64,000 nucleotides of DNA from Oscillospiraceae bacterium (GCA_902772935.1 CACYCR010000007.1:1-64000), one strand, 5' to 3'; positions 45,851 through 54,804 are shown, counted from the stretch's first letter. The notes: generated by a model from the letters alone, not told the origin. Program-made: numbers and translations.

Positions 45851-46552
45851 GTGAGTTTTATCGAATTTGATTCCGTCTATAAGCGTTATACGGCCGGCGA
45901 GGTCATCATCCCCGCCGTGGACGGCGTTTCGTTCAGCATTGAAGAAGGGGAGTTTTGCCTGATCGTCGGTACCAGCGGCGCGGGCAAGTCCACGGTGCTG
46001 AATATGCTCGGCGGCATGGACAGCTGCGACGACGGAAAAATCCGCGTTGCCGGCCGGCTGATCAACAATCTTTCCAAGGAGGAACTGGTCAATTATCGCC
46101 GCTATGATGTCGGCTTTGTTTTCCAGTTCTATAACCTTGTGCCGAATCTGACGGCGCTTGAAAACGTCGAGCTGGCAAGTCAGCTCAACAAAAAATCGCT
46201 CGATCCGCGTCAGATTTTGGAAAAAGTGGGTCTGAAGGATCGTCTGGACAACTTCCCCTCGCAGCTTTCCGGCGGTGAGCAGCAGCGCGTTTCCATTGCG
46301 CGTGCGCTGGTAAAGAATCCGAAGCTGCTGCTGTGCGACGAACCGACCGGCGCACTGGACTACCGCACCGGCAAACAGATTTTGCGTCTGCTGCAGCGAA
46401 CCTGCCGCGAAACGGGAACGACCGTCGTGGTCATCACGCATAACTCCGCGCTCGCGGGCATGGCGGACCGCATCATCACGATGCGTTCCGGCCGGGTCGC
46501 GCAGATCGCCGTCAACGACCATCCGGTTTCCGTTGACGTTCTGGAATGGTAA
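45851..46552 (+). CDS. ABC transporter ATP-binding protein (LolD/MacB type)
   Basis: 233 aa, GTG start at 45851 behind AAGGAG. Walker [11 protein letters not shown]-loop, signature LSGGEQQRV, Walker [13 protein letters not shown], and switch His VVITHN are intact. Partner of the large FtsX-like permease 50 bp downstream. Such pairs (MacB, LolCDE, BceAB) move lipids, peptides or lipoproteins, or sense cell-wall antibiotics, by mechanotransmission. Confidence 0.92.
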   Translation: MSFIEFDSVYKRYTAGEVIIPAVDGVSFSIEEGEFCLIVGTSGAGKSTVLNMLGGMDSCDDGKIRVAGRLINNLSKEELVNYRRYDVGFVFQFYNLVPNLTALENVELASQLNKKSLDPRQILEKVGLKDRLDNFPSQLSGGEQQRVSIARALVKNPKLLLCDEPTGALDYRTGKQILRLLQRTCRETGTTVVVITHNSALAGMADRIITMRSGRVAQIAVNDHPVSVDVLEW

Positions 46553-46602
46553 GCGGGTGCCTCTCATCGGATGTATAAATTCACACACATTGGAGTGAAA
46601 TC

Positions 46603-49600
46603 ATGAACAGTGCAATATTGAAGGATACCTTGCGGACCATTGAGCGGACGCGGTCGCGTTTCATTTCACTTCTGGCAATCGTTGCGCTCGGCGTCAGTTT
46701 CTTCGCCGGGATCAATGCGACGGCGCCGGATATGCGCGACACAGCGCGGCAATATTATATTGACTCGAACGCCATGGATCTGCAGATCATCTCCACAGCG
46801 GGTCTGACAGACACCGACGTTTCGCTGATATCCAGCATTCAGGGCGTGGAGCATGTCAGCGGACAGAAGTTTGTCGACGGCGTGCTGCTCGTGGACGGCG
46901 AAAAGGTCAGCGACGCCGACGGCTCGGAGCTGGTGATCCGGACGTACGGACTCGACGTCAACAAGGCGATCTCGTACTCTGCCGGTGCAGACGACCGCAC
47001 GTATCTGAACCGGCCGCAGCTCATCGAAGGCAGCTGGCCGACCCAGGCGAACCAGTGCGTGGCGGACGCCAGCCAGCTTTCTACACCGGAGGAGTTCAAG
47101 ATCGGTACCGTCGTCGCCATTCAGGGCGCAGGCACGGACATTCAGGGAACGCTGCAGAACACGGAGTACACCATCACAGGCATCATCCGTTCCCCCTTAT
47201 ACATCTCCTACGACCGCGGCAACACCACCATCGGCACCGGCAAAGTCGGCTGCTTCATTTATGTGCCGCAGGAAAACTTTTTGAATGATTATTACAGCAG
47301 TCTGTCCATCCGCCTGAACGGAACGGATGCGATGGACCCGTATTCCGAAGAATACCGCGCGTATGTTGCGCCTTATGTGACCTATCTGTCCTCGATCGCT
47401 GATCAGTGCCTTGCGACGCGCGTCAGCTCACTGAAAGCGAAGTACACCGCCGAAGTTGAACAGGGCGACCGCGAATATGCCGAGGCAAAGCAGCAGACCG
47501 ACGCCGCCATTGCCGAAGCACAGCAAAAGGTCAACATGGTCCTGGATATGGCGAAAAACGGCGACGCACAGCTCGCGGAATACAAACGCCGATACAACGA
47601 AAAAGCGGCGGAAGCCAACGCAAAGATCGACGAGAGCAAGCTGCAGCATTCCACGCAGTATGCCGCGTGGGAACAAAAGCGCGCGCAATACAACGAAACG
47701 AAGGCAACGCTGGATAAATACGCCAACGCCGAAGTGGACTACAAGACCGCGCTGAGCGAATACAATGTCGCGGTCAATCAGGTCAACAGCCTTTCCACGA
47801 CGGTGGATTACCTTGAAAAACTGGTGGCGACAACGCGCTCCGCACTGACGGAGTTCAACGCCAAGCAGGACAATTCCGTCGGCGACATCATCAGCCGCTT
47901 TGAACAGTCCGGCCTCGTCGGCGTCGAAGTGGACAACATCATGCGCCAGATCAATTCCCTGACCGCAGTCGGTACAGCGGAGGAGATGGCGGCCTACATG
48001 GAGCCGCAGCTGCAGAGTCTGGAAACGCAGCTCGCCTCGACGCGCAAACAGCTAGCCGACACCAAGACGCAGCTCGCCGCAAAGAAGATCGAGCTGGACC
48101 GCGCGGCGGCGCTGGTTGAACAGCTCAAGCAAAGTCAGTCACAGATGGAAGCGGCGCAGGCCGCGCTCGATGATGCGGAAAAGCAGCTTACCGGCGCAAA
48201 CTACGACATTCAGTTCGGTGAACTGGAAGTGCTTTCGCAGCTTTCGGATTACAAGAACCAGATCACAAACTACGAGACCAATCTGCAGATCGCGAAGGCA
48301 CAGGCCGCAACGATCGAAGAAGAGTTCAACAAGCAAAAAGAAGAGGCGTATGCCAAACTGGACGAAGCGCGCAACAAGCTCGAAGAGGCCAAGACGTTCC
48401 TGCTGAATCTGGAAAGCGCAAAGTGGTATGTCAACGACCGCTCCGAAGCGCTGCGCGGCTATGACGAATACGGCAACACCGCCGACCGTACAGCGGCGCT
48501 AGCGATCGTGTTCCCGTGGTTCTTCTTCATTGTGTCGAGCCTTGTCTGCCTGAACACCATGACCCGCATGGTTGAGGATGAACGCACGCAGCTCGGTACA
48601 CTCAAAGCGCTCGGCTTCACCAATCGGGAAATCGTCTTCAAATATCTGTTCTACGCCCTGCTCGCTTCGGTGATCGGCGGCGTTGCGGGAACGCTGCTCG
48701 GCTTTGCGCTGTTCCCTTCGGCGATCACCATGGCTTACAGTATCATGTTCGCCGTCCCGTCTCTGATCATCAAGTACCGCTGGATCTATGCCATCCCGGG
48801 CCTTGCGGTGTCCATCGGCACCACGGTGTTTGCCGCATACGGCGCATGCTTCCGCAGTTTGGTTGCAGTGCCGTCCACCCTGATGCGCCCGAAGGCCCCG
48901 AAGGGCGGCAAACGCGTGCTGCTGGAAAAATTCCCGGCGCTGTGGAGGTCGCTGAACTTCACCTGGAAGGTCACGCTGCGCAATGTCTTCCGCAACAAAA
49001 AGCGGTTCATTATGGCGGTCATCGGCGTGTTCGGCTGTACATCGCTGCTGGTGGCGGGCTTCGGTCTGGACAAGAGCATCAACACCAGTCTGGAAAAGCA
49101 GTTCACAGATGACGACAGCATTTTCCGCTATGATATGCAGATCGTCACAAACGGCTCCTATGATACGACGCTCGGCGAAAGCGAAGCGCTGAACGCGGTA
49201 CGTGCCCGTCCGGAGATCGCCTGTGCGAACCACATCTATATGAAGGTGTTTGACACGACGAGTGAAAAGCAGCCGGATGAGCAGATGGAAACCTATCTGC
49301 TGGTGCCGGATGACAGCGCCGCGCTGGAAAACTATATGTATTTGCGCGATGATGAAACCGGCGAGCATATGTATCTGCCGCAGAACGGCGGCGTCATCAC
49401 GAAAAAGCTGGCACAAAAGCTGGATCTTTCCATCGGCGATTCGATTCTGGTTGATCTCGGCAACGGCACAAAGGTCAGTGTCCCCGTCGCTGGCATTGCG
49501 GAAAACTACACCTTCCATTATGTCTATATGGCGAAGGAGGTCTATGCGGCACTATTCGGCATGAATCCGCAGTATAACATCGTTTCGGCGAACCTGGCGT

Positions 49601-50121
49601 ATGATCTGGACGCGACACAGAAGGACGCACTGTCAAAGGCGCTCATGTCGGAATACTCCATCAGCGCGCTGGCGTATCAGGAGGACATTCAGGAAGGATT
49701 CATAAACGTTTTTGAATCGCTCGGTTATATTGTTTTTGTCCTGGTCATCTCCGCCGGACTGTTGTCTCTGATCGTTTTGTATAACCTTTCAAGCATCAAC
49801 ATTCATGAACGCACCAAGGAGATTGCAACGATCAAGGTGCTTGGCTTCACGCCGAAGGAGGTTTCCTCCTATATCTTCCGCGAAAACATCATGATCGGCT
49901 TCATCGGCACGCTGCTCGGTCTGCTCGGCGGACTCGGGCTGCACCGGATTGTCATTCTGGTCGGCGAGGTGGACATTGTCCGCTTCGGCAGAGACGCCGG
50001 CGTCATGGCGTTCATCTATGCCTTTGCGCTGTCCATGGTGTTCACACTGCTGGTCAACCTGATTCTCAGACGAAACCTCAAAAAAGTGGACATGGTCGAG
50101 TCCCTCAAGTCCATCGAATAA
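46603..50121 (+). CDS. FtsX-like ABC permease with large extracellular coiled coil
   Basis: 1,172 aa. First membrane helix near residues 20-40, a MacB-type periplasmic domain (to about 260), then a long coiled coil from about 266 to 612 (heptads, Gln/Ala/Glu rich), followed by FtsX helices at about 632-760. A second FtsX half has its own extracellular domain (about 830-1010) and three C-terminal helices. About eight membrane spans in total. The coiled coil would reach tens of nanometres if extended, unlike ordinary MacB or BceB. Substrate unknown; the first gene lipoprotein is a possible partner. Confidence 0.9.
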   Translation: MNSAILKDTLRTIERTRSRFISLLAIVALGVSFFAGINATAPDMRDTARQYYIDSNAMDLQIISTAGLTDTDVSLISSIQGVEHVSGQKFVDGVLLVDGEKVSDADGSELVIRTYGLDVNKAISYSAGADDRTYLNRPQLIEGSWPTQANQCVADASQLSTPEEFKIGTVVAIQGAGTDIQGTLQNTEYTITGIIRSPLYISYDRGNTTIGTGKVGCFIYVPQENFLNDYYSSLSIRLNGTDAMDPYSEEYRAYVAPYVTYLSSIADQCLATRVSSLKAKYTAEVEQGDREYAEAKQQTDAAIAEAQQKVNMVLDMAKNGDAQLAEYKRRYNEKAAEANAKIDESKLQHSTQYAAWEQKRAQYNETKATLDKYANAEVDYKTALSEYNVAVNQVNSLSTTVDYLEKLVATTRSALTEFNAKQDNSVGDIISRFEQSGLVGVEVDNIMRQINSLTAVGTAEEMAAYMEPQLQSLETQLASTRKQLADTKTQLAAKKIELDRAAALVEQLKQSQSQMEAAQAALDDAEKQLTGANYDIQFGELEVLSQLSDYKNQITNYETNLQIAKAQAATIEEEFNKQKEEAYAKLDEARNKLEEAKTFLLNLESAKWYVNDRSEALRGYDEYGNTADRTAALAIVFPWFFFIVSSLVCLNTMTRMVEDERTQLGTLKALGFTNREIVFKYLFYALLASVIGGVAGTLLGFALFPSAITMAYSIMFAVPSLIIKYRWIYAIPGLAVSIGTTVFAAYGACFRSLVAVPSTLMRPKAPKGGKRVLLEKFPALWRSLNFTWKVTLRNVFRNKKRFIMAVIGVFGCTSLLVAGFGLDKSINTSLEKQFTDDDSIFRYDMQIVTNGSYDTTLGESEALNAVRARPEIACANHIYMKVFDTTSEKQPDEQMETYLLVPDDSAALENYMYLRDDETGEHMYLPQNGGVITKKLAQKLDLSIGDSILVDLGNGTKVSVPVAGIAENYTFHYVYMAKEVYAALFGMNPQYNIVSANLAYDLDATQKDALSKALMSEYSISALAYQEDIQEGFINVFESLGYIVFVLVISAGLLSLIVLYNLSSINIHERTKEIATIKVLGFTPKEVSSYIFRENIMIGFIGTLLGLLGGLGLHRIVILVGEVDIVRFGRDAGVMAFIYAFALSMVFTLLVNLILRRNLKKVDMVESLKSIE

Positions 50122-50143
50122 AATCGGAAAGGAGCGCTGCGTT

Positions 50144-50989
50144 ATGCCGCTTGTCAATATGAAATCCTTACTTGCCGATGCGCAAAAAGGCGATTATGCC
50201 GTCGGGTCCTTCAGTATCGCCAACATGGAAATGGTGCGCGGCGTTGTGAAGGCCGCCGAAGAGGCCAATGCACCGATCATTCTGCAGATTGCCGAAGTCC
50301 GGCTGAATCATTCGCCGCTCGCGCTCATCGGACCGCTCATGCTTGCCGCGGCGAAAGCGGCAAAGGTCCCGGTTGCCGTGCATCTTGATCACGGCACGAC
50401 CCTGCCGTGCATTCAGCAGGCGCTCGATCTCGGCTTTACGTCCGTCATGTTTGACGGCTCCCATCTGCCGCTCGAAGAAAACATCCGTCTGACCAAAGAG
50501 GTCGTCGCCATGGCAAAGCCCTACGGTGCGGCGGTTGAAGCGGAAATCGGCTGTGTCGGCGGCAGCGAGGATGGCAGCGAAGACATCGCCATGCGCTGTA
50601 CGGATCCCGCACAGGCAAAGCGCTTTGCCGAAGAGACGAACGTGGATGCGCTTGCCGTTGCCATCGGCAACGCCCACGGCAATTACAAGGAAACGCCGCA
50701 TCTGCGGTTTGATATTCTGGAAAAGGTGCGTGACAGCGTGGCTGTCCCCCTGGTGCTGCACGGCGGTACGGGCATCCTCCCGGAAGAGTTCAAACAGTGC
50801 TTCCACAGCGGCATCAAAAAGATCAATATTGCCACCGCCACCTTTGACCGGGTGGAACAGACTGTCCGTGAGGCGTATGCAGCGGGGCAGATCAAAGGCT
50901 ATTATGACCTGCATTGCGCAGAGATCGAAGGCGCTTATCGCAATGCGAAAAAGCATATTGATATTTTTGAAAGTGAGGGACACGCATGA
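50144..50989 (+). CDS. Class II fructose/tagatose-bisphosphate aldolase family protein
   Basis: 281 aa; AAAGGAG site. Zinc aldolase: VHLDHGTT, EAEIGCVGG, IGNAHGNYK and LHGGTGI supply the metal and Schiff-free active-site residues. The set covers FbaA, GatY/KbaY and IolJ. Because iolC lies two genes downstream, IolJ (6-phospho-5-dehydro-2-deoxy-D-gluconate aldolase) is attractive. Stop overlaps the next start (ATGA). Confidence 0.9.
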   Translation: MPLVNMKSLLADAQKGDYAVGSFSIANMEMVRGVVKAAEEANAPIILQIAEVRLNHSPLALIGPLMLAAAKAAKVPVAVHLDHGTTLPCIQQALDLGFTSVMFDGSHLPLEENIRLTKEVVAMAKPYGAAVEAEIGCVGGSEDGSEDIAMRCTDPAQAKRFAEETNVDALAVAIGNAHGNYKETPHLRFDILEKVRDSVAVPLVLHGGTGILPEEFKQCFHSGIKKINIATATFDRVEQTVREAYAAGQIKGYYDLHCAEIEGAYRNAKKHIDIFESEGHA

Positions 50990-52155
50990 AGAAAAACGGA
51001 AAACAACTGTTGAGCCTGCTGCTGGCACTGGTATTGCTTGCAACGTGCTGCGTGACGGCGGCGGCGGAACCGCTGCAGTTCGGCAGTGACGGCAAATTCA
51101 CGATCCTGCATCTGACGGATACGCAGGATGACCAGTACCCGGCGCGGGAACTGAAACCGTTCCTGCAAAAGGCGATCGAAACGGCAAAGCCCGATCTGAT
51201 CGTCTTTACCGGCGATCTTGTGGAGGATACCCGCTGGGGTGACTTCAAGGATGATTTCGGTATCTGGGAAGGCGTCAAGGTTCCCGGCAGCAAGGATAAG
51301 ACCAAAGCCAACGCAACCAAAGCGGCGGAATACGTGCTGCAGATTCTCTCCGACAGCGGCATACCCTTCGCGATGGTGCAGGGCAACAATGACTACAAGG
51401 TCAATGTGGACAATGAAAGCTGGCTCGCGCTTTATGATCAGTACACCGGCAACCTGACATCGGACATGAGCACGGACGCGGAAGGCATCGACTACCGTTT
51501 GCCGATCCTCGGCACCGACGGCAGCGTCAAGCTGAACGTCTATTGCATGGACTCGATGGAAAACGGCGTCAGCACGGCATCGCTTGACTGGTACACGGCA
51601 GACAGTGCTGCACAGACCGCAGCAAACGGTACGGTCCCGGCGTTCGTCTTCCAGCATATTCCGGTGGAGGAAATCAGCAACTTCTTTGTGCCCTGCGACA
51701 AAAATGATCCGAACGCTGTTCTGGTCGCACGCGAAGACGGCGTGAAATTCTTCAGGCTCTCCGATGCGGCGCACGGCTATTTCGATACGGTCTATTACAG
51801 CAAGACCGGCAAGAGCGACGAGTTTGCCGCGTGGAAGCAGCAAGGCGACATCATCGCCGCATTCTTCGGCCATATGCACCAGGACGGCTACAGCGGCATC
51901 TATGACGGCATTGAGCTGAGCCTGACCTACGGCTGCGAATTTGCCAAGAGCGGCCCCTATGGGATGCGCGTGATCACCGTCGACGAAAACGATGTGGCGA
52001 GCTACGACAACCGGGCGTATACCTACACGGACGGTACATTCACCGCCGATACAAAGGACGCGCCGCAAAAATCATTTACGGAAAAAGTCAAGCTTTTCAT
52101 TGACAGCTTGCTTTATATTGCAAAAACTTTAATTAAGAAGGTGTTACCCGTATGA
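50986..52155 (+). CDS. Secreted calcineurin-like phosphoesterase with altered metal-site residues
   Basis: 389 aa; signal peptide (residues 1-27, cleavage near AAA-E), no lipobox. Metallophosphoesterase fold: TDTQDD replaces the usual DxH with DxQ, FTGDLVED is normal, and QGNNDY stands where GNHD is expected, losing the acid/base His. FQHIPVEE and GHMHQDG are present. Overlaps both neighbours by ATGA. It could be a divergent family (Dcr2/PAP-like use variants here) or have lost activity. Confidence 0.83.
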   Translation: MKKNGKQLLSLLLALVLLATCCVTAAAEPLQFGSDGKFTILHLTDTQDDQYPARELKPFLQKAIETAKPDLIVFTGDLVEDTRWGDFKDDFGIWEGVKVPGSKDKTKANATKAAEYVLQILSDSGIPFAMVQGNNDYKVNVDNESWLALYDQYTGNLTSDMSTDAEGIDYRLPILGTDGSVKLNVYCMDSMENGVSTASLDWYTADSAAQTAANGTVPAFVFQHIPVEEISNFFVPCDKNDPNAVLVAREDGVKFFRLSDAAHGYFDTVYYSKTGKSDEFAAWKQQGDIIAAFFGHMHQDGYSGIYDGIELSLTYGCEFAKSGPYGMRVITVDENDVASYDNRAYTYTDGTFTADTKDAPQKSFTEKVKLFIDSLLYIAKTLIKKVLPV

Positions 52156-53168
52156 AGTACATTACTTTTGACGAAACCAAACCGCTTGACGTGATCCCCA
52201 TCGGTCGCGTCGCCATCGACTTCAATCCCACGGACATGAACCGCCCGCTTGCGGAAAGCTGCAACTTCAACAAGTATGTCGGCGGCTCTCCTGCGAACAT
52301 CGCCGTCGGTCTTGCCCGTCTTGGCAAGAAGGTCGGCTTCATCGGCAAGGTCAGCGATGACCAGCACGGCGATTACGTCGTGAACTATTTCAAAAACGAG
52401 GGCATCGACACATCCAATATCTTCCGCGCGCAAAATGGCGAAAAGATCGGTCTGACCTTCACCGAGATCAAGAGCCCGACCGAAAGCAGCATTCTGATGT
52501 ACCGCGACGGCGTTGCCGATCTGATGCTCCATCCGAGCGAAGTCAGCGAGGACTACATCTGCTCCGCCAAGGCGATCGTCATTTCCGGCACGGCGCTTTC
52601 GCAGTCGCCGTCAAGAGAAGCGGCCCTCAAGGCGATGATGCTCGCGAAGAAGAACGGCGTCGTCGTGATCTTCGACATCGACTACCGCGCCTACACCTGG
52701 AAAAATCCGGACGAGATTTCGATCTACTATTCGATGGTCGCCCGCAACGCCGACATTATTCTCGGTTCCCGCGAGGAATACGACCTGGCCGAAGCAATCA
52801 CCGGTGTGTGCGCCAGCGACGAGGAAAGCGCAGCGCTCTGGCAGTCCTACGGTGCAAAGATCGTCATCATCAAGCACGGCAAAAAAGGCTCCACTGCCTA
52901 CACCAACGACGGCAAGTCCTATTCGATTAAACCGTTCCCGGTCAAAACACTGAAGGGCTTCGGCGGCGGCGACGGCTATGCCTCGGCGTTCATCCGCTGC
53001 CTGCTTGAGGGCTGGGATGTGATTGACGCGCTGGAATTCGGCACGGCGAGCGCCTCCATGCTTGTTTCCGCGCACTCCTGCTCGGCGGCCATGCCGACTG
53101 TTTCCGAGGTGGAAGCGTTTATCAAGGCGGAAAAAGCCGAGTACGGGGAAATGGTTGCTCGCGTGTAA
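52152..53168 (+). CDS. iolC: 5-dehydro-2-deoxygluconokinase
   Basis: 338 aa, ATG overlapping the upstream stop. PfkB sugar kinase. Very close in layout to B. subtilis IolC: IGRVAIDFNPTDMNRP, FNKYVGGSPANIAVGLARLG, FIGKVSDDQHGDYV, SGTALSQSPSREA and FGGGDGYASAF with catalytic D274. Phosphorylates the inositol intermediate 5-dehydro-2-deoxy-D-gluconate, giving the substrate of IolJ aldolase. The usual iol dehydrogenases are not in view. Alternatives such as KdgK fit the N-terminus less well. Confidence 0.92.
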   Translation: MKYITFDETKPLDVIPIGRVAIDFNPTDMNRPLAESCNFNKYVGGSPANIAVGLARLGKKVGFIGKVSDDQHGDYVVNYFKNEGIDTSNIFRAQNGEKIGLTFTEIKSPTESSILMYRDGVADLMLHPSEVSEDYICSAKAIVISGTALSQSPSREAALKAMMLAKKNGVVVIFDIDYRAYTWKNPDEISIYYSMVARNADIILGSREEYDLAEAITGVCASDEESAALWQSYGAKIVIIKHGKKGSTAYTNDGKSYSIKPFPVKTLKGFGGGDGYASAFIRCLLEGWDVIDALEFGTASASMLVSAHSCSAAMPTVSEVEAFIKAEKAEYGEMVARV

Positions 53169-53199
53169 AAATCACTTGTGCAATCTTGCTAAAAACGCT

Positions 53200-53229
53200 T
53201 TGACGAAATTGTATACAAATTGAAATAAT
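53200..53229 (+). promoter_or_regulatory. Candidate upstream promoter with central palindrome
   Basis: TTGACG (53200-53205), 18 bp, AATAAT (53224-53229), with the self-complementary TTGTATACAA (53209-53218) in the spacer. A second TATAAT sits at 53286-53291, closer to the 36-aa gene. Confidence 0.4.
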
Positions 53230-53328
53230 TATGGAACCGCACTATTTGTTCATAATTTAGTAACAATTTAAAAGAATATTTCATTTATAATGAAAGCGTA
53301 AAAAGTTGAAAAGAAAGGAGCTGACACC

Positions 53329-53439
53329 ATGATTACCATCATTTCCATGTTTGTTCATGCCATTATTGCGGCCGTGAAGCTCGGTGTGCTTGGAATCAAA
53401 TTAGATATCTTTCTTGCAAAACTCGGATTCATTCTTTAA
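53329..53439 (+). CDS. 36-aa hydrophobic peptide
   Basis: Start ATG 53329, 6 bp behind an ideal GAAAGGAG, stop TAA 53437, then a hairpin. The peptide is one hydrophobic or amphipathic helix with Lys at intervals (MITIISMFVHAIIAAVKLG, then VLGIKLDIFLAKLGFIL). Its F-V-H-A-I-I-A-A-V segment is strikingly like F-F-H-S-I-L-A-A-I in the tail of the giant protein at 9463. No family recognised. Could be a membrane-active peptide, small toxin, or membrane-protein modulator. Confidence 0.65.
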   Translation: MITIISMFVHAIIAAVKLGVLGIKLDIFLAKLGFIL

Positions 53440-53442
53440 AAA

Positions 53443-53482
53443 AAGACAAGGCGGCTGCCCCTTGTGGCAGTCGTCTTGCATT
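53443..53482 (+). terminator. Hairpin after the 36-aa gene
   Basis: AAGAC/GTCTT (53443-53447, 53473-53477) and GGCTGCC/GGCAGTC (53453-53459, 53466-53472) with an internal bulge, then GCATTT. Confidence 0.6.
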
Positions 53483-53517
53483 TACACGGGCAGATTGCTG
53501 AAAAATTCACGTTTTGC

Positions 53518-53540
53518 GAACAATTTTTCGATAATTGTTC
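53518..53540. promoter_or_regulatory. Perfect inverted repeat upstream of a consensus promoter
   Basis: GAACAATT-TTTCGAT-AATTGTTC, 8-bp arms, ends 11 bp before the -35 hexamer. Reads as an activator/repressor site for the small secreted protein gene; no regulator is nearby. Confidence 0.55.
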
Positions 53541-53551
53541 ACAATTCTTTC

Positions 53552-53580
53552 TTGACAAACACAAACTTTTCCATTATAAT
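53552..53580 (+). promoter_or_regulatory. Full-consensus sigma-A promoter of the small secreted protein
   Basis: TTGACA (53552-53557), 17 bp, TATAAT (53575-53580), perfect match in both boxes and spacing. Expression should be very high or tightly regulated. Confidence 0.85.
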
Positions 53581-53632
53581 TTTATTGCAACGAAGGGCGC
53601 AACTGCGCCGATTTTGACAGGAGGTTATTCAT

Positions 53633-54091
53633 ATGAAAAAAATTATTGCTGTTTTGCTCGCTGTTATGATGCTGTTTTCCGTGATGGCTGTTGCTGTATT
53701 CGCTGCAGACGGCGACACCGCTGTGACGTATCTGATTGTCTTCAAGGATTATGACGGCACAACGATCGACACGCAGACCGTTGAAGAAGGACAGTTCCCG
53801 CGTCAGCCGGCCGGCGTACCGAGCCGTCCCGCTGAAGGTGACACGACCTACACGTTCACCGGCTGGAAATCCTCGTTGGATGAAAAGATCTACAAAGCGG
53901 CTGCGACTGTGCCGGCTGCAACTGCAGATACGACCTACACGGCAACCTATCAGGCAAAGACACCGGAAGAGAACGACAACGTGACCGTGCTCGGTTTCCT
54001 GGCCACCGTTTTCTCCAGAATCAATCGCATCTTTGAACAGTTCACGAAGTATTTCCAGGATATGAAGAACTGGCTTGACAAAGTGTTCTAA
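53633..54091 (+). CDS. Small secreted InlB B-repeat-like protein
   Basis: 152 aa; AGGAGG site. Signal peptide residues 1-24 (KK, Leu/Val/Met core, AVFA cleavage). Residues 28-108 form one Listeria-Bacteroides (InlB B-type) beta repeat: YLIVFKDYDGT, FPRQPAGVPSRP, YTFTGWKS, TYTATYQ. The C-terminal 40 residues are a helix with aromatic spacing (LGFLATVFSRINRIFEQF). The latter resembles, loosely, the tails of the giant surface proteins, but it lacks the Cys motif. Strong promoter suggests an abundant surface protein. Confidence 0.85.
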   Translation: MKKIIAVLLAVMMLFSVMAVAVFAADGDTAVTYLIVFKDYDGTTIDTQTVEEGQFPRQPAGVPSRPAEGDTTYTFTGWKSSLDEKIYKAAATVPAATADTTYTATYQAKTPEENDNVTVLGFLATVFSRINRIFEQFTKYFQDMKNWLDKVF

Positions 54092-54109
54092 TGCAGAAAG
54101 TATTGCATT

Positions 54110-54138
54110 TGAGGTACGCCAAAGGCGTACCTCATTTC
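54110..54138 (+). terminator. Terminator after the small secreted protein
   Basis: TGAGGTACGCC (54110-54120), AAA, GGCGTACCTCA (54124-54134), then TTTC. Perfect 11-bp stem. Confidence 0.8.
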
Positions 54139-54149
54139 AATTTAAGGGG

Positions 54150-54177
54150 TTTACTATTCTGCATTTTGTGGTATAAT
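54150..54177 (+). promoter_or_regulatory. Promoter of thioredoxin
   Basis: TTTACT (54150-54155), 16 bp, TATAAT (54172-54177). Confidence 0.6.
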
Positions 54178-54212
54178 GCTCATGAAGATATTTCAGAAAG
54201 GATGAAAAGAAT

Positions 54213-54524
54213 ATGGAAATTACTCTCACAAAGGAAAACTTTACAGCGGAAGTTCTGCAATCTGACGTTCCCGTTCTGGTCGATTTTTGGGCGACGTGGT
54301 GCGGCCCCTGCCGCATGATCGCGCCGATCGTGGAAGAAATCGCAGATGAACTCGACGGCAAGGTCAAGGTCGGCAAAGTCAACGTTGATGAAAACGAAGA
54401 GCTGACCGCTCAATTCGGCATTGCCAGCATTCCGACCATTCTTATTTTCAAGAACGGTGAGATTGCAAACACACAGATTGGCTTTTGCGCAAAGGATCAA
54501 CTGGTTTCCATGCTGCTTGATTAA
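54213..54524 (+). CDS. trxA: Thioredoxin
   Basis: 103 aa; AGAAAGGATG site. Cytoplasmic disulfide reductase: WCGPC with C30 and C33, cis-Pro74 in ASIPT, and DFWATWC approach are all canonical, and length is standard. Monocistronic with own promoter and terminator; thioredoxin reductase is not adjacent. Confidence 0.96.
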   Translation: MEITLTKENFTAEVLQSDVPVLVDFWATWCGPCRMIAPIVEEIADELDGKVKVGKVNVDENEELTAQFGIASIPTILIFKNGEIANTQIGFCAKDQLVSMLLD

Positions 54525-54597
54525 AAAAAGAATAGGCGGTCTGCCCTTGAAACAGAAAAGGGGAGTCGGCGTCTTGCTTTGAAAAGAACCTGTTTTA

Positions 54598-54642
54598 CAG
54601 GGCACGGAGATCCGTTTGGGTGGTTCGTGCCCTGCTTTTTTC
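54598..54642 (+). terminator. Terminator after trxA
   Basis: CAGGGCACG (54598-54606) pairs with CGTGCCCTG (54626-54634), followed by CTTTTTTC. Confidence 0.75.
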
Positions 54643-54734
54643 AGTTTCCATGTTCCGGTGACGGTTACCGTCTGCCGGCCACGAAGCGCCGATTTTGTTT
54701 GACGCCGGCTGATGCCGAAAATCATCCTGTAATC

Positions 54735-54763
54735 TTGCAAAACAAGACCAATTCATGTATAAT
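54735..54763 (+). promoter_or_regulatory. Promoter of the phosphoesterase-HAD pair
   Basis: TTGCAA (54735-54740), 17 bp, TATAAT (54758-54763). Confidence 0.7.
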
Positions 54764-54804
54764 AACCCAAAAGCATGCTGGATTCTCAAAGGAAGTGCAA
54801 ACTG

